Both the position numbers and the translations under genes were made by a program. A stretch of 64,000 bases of DNA from Debaryomyces hansenii CBS767 (taxonomy: Eukaryota > Ascomycota > Pichiomycetes > Serinales > Debaryomycetaceae), in NCBI RefSeq assembly GCF_000006445.2, contig NC_006048.2, forward strand, positions 930,001 through 994,000. The letters are read 5' to 3'. Positions 60,403 through 64,000 of the stretch are shown here, in pieces. The first letter of the stretch is position 1, and every line of letters begins with the position of its first letter. The notes under the pieces are model-generated. The model saw only the letters and a program-made list of their open reading frames with translations. It was not told the origin of the DNA and made no database searches.

Positions 60403-62685
60403 ATGCTGTCTGATAGGTATAGCGATTCCGGCAGTGAGGTGTTGAGGAATAGAGAAACAGGTGAATGGATAAATCAGCAGAATGTACGAGAGGTGAAGAG
60501 ATTTGATGAATTCACAACGATAGATTGGGTAGAAGATGAACTTTGTGAACATTGGAAAAGGTTATCCAAGAATAGAAGCATTAATAGTAGGGCTACATCA
60601 TTTAAAGATAAACTTATCTCAGCAACGCAGAATTGGTTTGTGCTAGGATTTATGGGTATAGTGATAGGATTGATCGCAGGGTGCTTGAATATCATAACGG
60701 CCTGGCTAACGAGCATACGAATGGGTCATTGTTCGGGTAATTTCTATTTGAATGAGACATTTTGTTGCTGGGATCAGGACGAAGATAAGTGTACTAATTG
60801 GGTCAGTTGGTCTCAGATCGGATTTTTCAACTATATCATTTATGTAATAATATCGGTTCTGCTAGCGTATTCAGCAGCGATCTTAGTCAAAAAATATGCT
60901 CCAAGTGCAGCCGGTTCAGGGATATCGGAAATCAAGTGTATTGTTTCGGGTTTCGTCATGAAAGGCTTTTTAGGGTGGTGGACATTACTAATTAAGAGTG
61001 TAGGCTTACCACTAGCGATAGCTTCCGGTCTAAGTGTTGGTAAAGAAGGACCTAGTGTACACTATGCCGTATGTGTGGGTAATTCAATTGCAAAATTGTT
61101 TGGAAAATATAGAAAAAGTGCTACTAAAGCTAGAGAATTTTTAACGGCCACATCAGCAGCAGGCGTGGCAGTTGCGTTTGGTTCACCAATGGGTGGAGTG
61201 TTGTTTTCGATTGAAGATATTTCAACGGTATTTCAACTTTCTACGATTTGGAAGTCGTACTTCTGTTCTTTGATTGCAGTCACCACATTGGCTGCCTTAA
61301 ATCCGTTCAGAACAGGTCAATTAGTAATGTTTGAAGTAACGTATAATACTAATTGGCATTATTTTGAAATACCGTTTTACATTATTTTAGGTATTTTTGG
61401 AGGAGTCTATGGTATTGTTGTATCAAAGTTCAACCTTCGAGTTGTTGCTTTTCGTAAAAAGTACTTATCCAATATGGCGGTGAGAGAGGTAATAATACTT
61501 TCTTCCCTAACTGCTTGCTTTTGTTATTTTAATGAATTCTTAAGATTAGACATGACAGAAACTATGCAAATACTATTCAATGAATGTGATGCTGGCTCAG
61601 AACATGCAATTTGCAACCCAAATTCCAAGAAGGTATCAATATTTATGTCATTAATATTTGCTACTGTCGCCAGAATGGTCCTAACTATATTTACTTATGG
61701 CTGCAAGGTTCCAGCGGGTATATTTGTTCCATCAATGGCAACTGGGGCTACGTTTGGACGGGCACTTGGCATGATAGTGGAAAAGATACAACAGAGTAAC
61801 AAGGAATCATCAATATTTTCAACGTGTCCTGCTAATGGGGATAAATGCATTATTCCTGGAACGTATGCTTTCTTGGGTGCAGCAGCAGCATTGAGTGGTA
61901 TAACTCATTTGACAGTAACAGTTGTAATCATCATGTTTGAGTTAACTGGCGCGTTGCGTTACATTATTCCAACAATGATAGTTGTCGCCATCACCAAAAG
62001 TATCAATGATAAATATGGTAAGGGTGGAATAGCGGAACAAATGATAAAGTTCAATGGATTGCCATTAATCGAATCGAAGGAGGAGTATAGATTTAACACA
62101 ACAGTGAAAAGTGCTATGTCAAATATCACTGTTGCTTTTCCAAGTGATGAATCGGAAAGTATCTCATTGAATCAGTTAAAGAAGTTATTGACAAAAACGA
62201 CCTATAGTGGGTTCCCAATTATTCAATCCACAGCTCATCCTCGGGTTATTGGATATATTACGCGAGCTGACATAAAATACAATCTTGAGAATACCGTAAG
62301 TGTCGGTGACAGTGTTAAATGCAATTTTAATTCTGAACAAAGTCAGGATTCAGAAGATCACATAGAATTTGGCGCCGTTGTTAATAGACACCCATTTACA
62401 GTCAATGTCACTACTACCTTAGAGTATGTCTTGGATGTCTTTGTGAAATTAGGACCCGGATTTATATTGGTGGAACAAGAAGGGTTACTTGTTGGAATAA
62501 TCACGAGAAAGGACATTCTCAGATATGAATATAGTGTACATGCAATGCATTCCAATAAAGATTTGGAGTCTGCTCATGCCGCATTTGATGAAAGGGTTTG
62601 GCATCTCATGAACTATTTTGCAACTGCGCTCAAGAAAAATATAGGTAAACTACTTCATAACGACGAATATCGATATATACATTAG
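60403..62685 (+). CDS. GEF1: Gef1, CLC-family chloride channel/transporter
   Basis: Gef1 supplies chloride counter-ion to the Golgi and prevacuolar compartments, needed for copper loading of the multicopper ferroxidase and cation tolerance. The 760-residue protein has the CLC hydrophobic core with the selectivity motifs GSGISEIK, GKEGPSVHYA (gating glutamate) and GCKVPAGIFVPSMATGATFGR. Two CBS domains are at the C-terminus (about residues 565-640 and 670-735; AVVNRHPFTVNV, GFILVEQEGLLVGIITRKDIL). The second codon is CTG, likely Ser. Length is near the baker's yeast 779. Convergent with URB2 (49 bp). Confidence 0.94.
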   Translation: MLSDRYSDSGSEVLRNRETGEWINQQNVREVKRFDEFTTIDWVEDELCEHWKRLSKNRSINSRATSFKDKLISATQNWFVLGFMGIVIGLIAGCLNIITAWLTSIRMGHCSGNFYLNETFCCWDQDEDKCTNWVSWSQIGFFNYIIYVIISVLLAYSAAILVKKYAPSAAGSGISEIKCIVSGFVMKGFLGWWTLLIKSVGLPLAIASGLSVGKEGPSVHYAVCVGNSIAKLFGKYRKSATKAREFLTATSAAGVAVAFGSPMGGVLFSIEDISTVFQLSTIWKSYFCSLIAVTTLAALNPFRTGQLVMFEVTYNTNWHYFEIPFYIILGIFGGVYGIVVSKFNLRVVAFRKKYLSNMAVREVIILSSLTACFCYFNEFLRLDMTETMQILFNECDAGSEHAICNPNSKKVSIFMSLIFATVARMVLTIFTYGCKVPAGIFVPSMATGATFGRALGMIVEKIQQSNKESSIFSTCPANGDKCIIPGTYAFLGAAAALSGITHLTVTVVIIMFELTGALRYIIPTMIVVAITKSINDKYGKGGIAEQMIKFNGLPLIESKEEYRFNTTVKSAMSNITVAFPSDESESISLNQLKKLLTKTTYSGFPIIQSTAHPRVIGYITRADIKYNLENTVSVGDSVKCNFNSEQSQDSEDHIEFGAVVNRHPFTVNVTTTLEYVLDVFVKLGPGFILVEQEGLLVGIITRKDILRYEYSVHAMHSNKDLESAHAAFDERVWHLMNYFATALKKNIGKLLHNDEYRYIH

Positions 62686-62734
62686 TAATTAAACGTTTTT
62701 ATTAGATGCTATATGCCACAATAGATGTACCGGA

Positions 62735-64000
62735 TTATTCATCCTTCCACTTACCATGTTCTTTATAATCTGCGTATAAAGTTCTATAATATGTTTTTCC
62801 AGGAATATCTAGCGAGGAACTAACAAGTCGCAATTCAGTTTGAGAAAGAACGTTAAAAATACTAAATATACCACCCATTAATTCATCATTAACTTCACTT
62901 TTGAAATTGTTCTTCAATGCAATATTAATATAGTTTAACAAAAGTATTGGTAAATGCTTTCTGAGTGATCTTTTGATCAATGCGGATGTAGAGTTCAATG
63001 AAGATTGCACCATTTCCTTTGATGATGTATTTGATGGTTCACATAAATTGCTTAACAAACGGGAATATGCACCTGTAGCCTTTGTAGATGATGATAAGTA
63101 ATTATTTTCAGATTTGAGATTTTTGATCGAAAGAGGTGCCAACAAAGAAACGCATGCGTTAATTATAATATGATGACGAGATGATAACTTGAACCTATGG
63201 AAAAGCAAAATATTTGACATAACATGGGTTAATTGAATATATATATCAACAACATGTTCCAATTTGGCGAATTCAGGTTCACTTAAAGAGTACGAAACTC
63301 TTGTTATTAAAGATATCGTAGTTTCCAACGCATATTGGTTGAAGCACCAGGTCATGCCACTTAAGCTTGTTTTCAAAGTCGACAATATGGAAACTATAGA
63401 GTTATGTCCAGATAACGAAATCAACTTGTATTGTGTCAAAAACACTGATAACGTCTTAATAAATAAAGTGGTACAATCCGCCTGATATTCTCTGTTTAAA
63501 GATTTGATCAACGAGTTGGTGATTCTTACCAACGAAGACATGTATCTGGGATCCTCTTCAGTATTGACTGAATGCAATACAAATTCATAGAACATTTTAA
63601 AATCATCTTCATTTGCAGAAATTTTGTCAAGATATGACATCAAAGCCATTGTCATCTCATCAATATCAGCCCCGAATTTCACGTCTAACGAGATAAATAA
63701 ACTTGAAATGAAGACCGCATCATTAAACGAAGGCCCTGATACGTTCGTTAATAATTTGAATAATATTACTCTAACTTTATTAATTTGATCATTATGGGCC
63801 GAGGGCAATTTCTGTCCGATCATCTTAATTAAGGAACGGATATCGTGTGCTTCCTCACTATCATCACTTGATGTTAAGTATAGCGAGTTTAACAACCAAC
63901 AGACAATTTCGTAGTTTATATTCTTCTTGCTTTCAATTATCTTATGTAAAAGTTCTTTTGTGGTCTTTACAAAAAGGTTAATTAATGCTTTTATCATTCC
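62735..64000 (-). CDS. URB2: Urb2/Npa2, 60S-biogenesis protein (3' part; gene continues beyond the window)
   Basis: Only the C-terminal 421 or so codons are present; the frame is open to base 64000 and the Met at 63997 is internal, so the start lies outside. The terminal block LPILLLNYINIAL..., FSIFNVLSQTELRLVSSSLD, YYRTLYADYKEHGKWKDE is the conserved C-terminal domain of the Urb2/Npa2 family. Urb2 works in early nucleolar pre-60S particles with Urb1 and Dbp6. The rest is helical-repeat-like. Confidence 0.85.
   Translation of the reverse strand, partial: GMIKALINLFVKTTKELLHKIIESKKNINYEIVCWLLNSLYLTSSDDSEEAHDIRSLIKMIGQKLPSAHNDQINKVRVILFKLLTNVSGPSFNDAVFISSLFISLDVKFGADIDEMTMALMSYLDKISANEDDFKMFYEFVLHSVNTEEDPRYMSSLVRITNSLIKSLNREYQADCTTLFIKTLSVFLTQYKLISLSGHNSIVSILSTLKTSLSGMTWCFNQYALETTISLITRVSYSLSEPEFAKLEHVVDIYIQLTHVMSNILLFHRFKLSSRHHIIINACVSLLAPLSIKNLKSENNYLSSSTKATGAYSRLLSNLCEPSNTSSKEMVQSSLNSTSALIKRSLRKHLPILLLNYINIALKNNFKSEVNDELMGGIFSIFNVLSQTELRLVSSSLDIPGKTYYRTLYADYKEHGKWKDE

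Noticed and set aside
1..64000. CRISPR arrays, prophage, operons or bacterial-type systems
   Set aside because: None seen; the genes, introns, tRNA and promoters are all those of a yeast nuclear genome.

Overview
This window is nuclear DNA of an ascomycete yeast. Compact, mostly intronless genes of the Saccharomycotina repertoire lie on both strands at high density. They include CAF20, EFR3, CEF1, RIM20, MOD5, RAM2, YTM1, GUA1, FSF1, ERG12, NUP192, HCM1, TFA1, CTP1, BSD2, SNF5, POL1, VAM3 and GEF1. The few introns are short and have GTAAGT donors and TACTAAC-like branch points. CTG codons are scarce (I found none in GUA1). POL1 and GEF1 have CTG as second codon, and reading it as serine gives POL1 an MSS start like the baker's yeast protein. 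This points to the CUG-Ser (Candida/Debaryomyces) clade; a Debaryomyces-like species is my best guess, not a demonstrated identity. Residues quoted here use the standard code, so every CTG-encoded L is probably S.

Layout. 1-5136: a promoter region with GGTGTAGG repeats, then a large unrecognised, probably mitochondrial, protein with four internal repeats. 5356-15793: TMA16, CAF20, EFR3, CEF1 (apparent frameshift), RIM20 and MOD5 (with intron). 15794-20023: gene-poor, holding a possible gene relic, one unknown Ser/Thr-rich protein, and an unusually GC-rich, hairpin-dense non-coding island at about 18.3-19.8 kb. 20024-38976: RAM2, an N2227-like methyltransferase, YTM1, a small basic protein, GUA1, PPT2, FSF1, ERG12, NUP192, PPA2 and a PHM7-like channel. 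39456-47732: an intron-containing tRNA-Ser(CGA), BUD31, HCM1, TFA1, CTP1 (with intron), BSD2 and AYR1. 47921-64000: SNF5, POL1, a secreted Kex2-type duplicated protein, VAM3, a small unknown protein, an alcohol acetyltransferase-like enzyme, GEF1 and the 3' part of URB2, which runs off the right edge.

Most genes are housekeeping and functionally unrelated; I see no operon-like system. Regulatory logic is visible in places. ACGCGT (MCB) elements sit upstream of POL1 and HCM1. PAC/RRPE-like motifs sit upstream of the ribosome-biogenesis genes TMA16 and YTM1. TGACTC elements sit upstream of GUA1. The items most worth a second look are the GC-rich island, the Kex2-flanked duplicated secreted protein, the CEF1 frameshift and the four-repeat mitochondrial protein.
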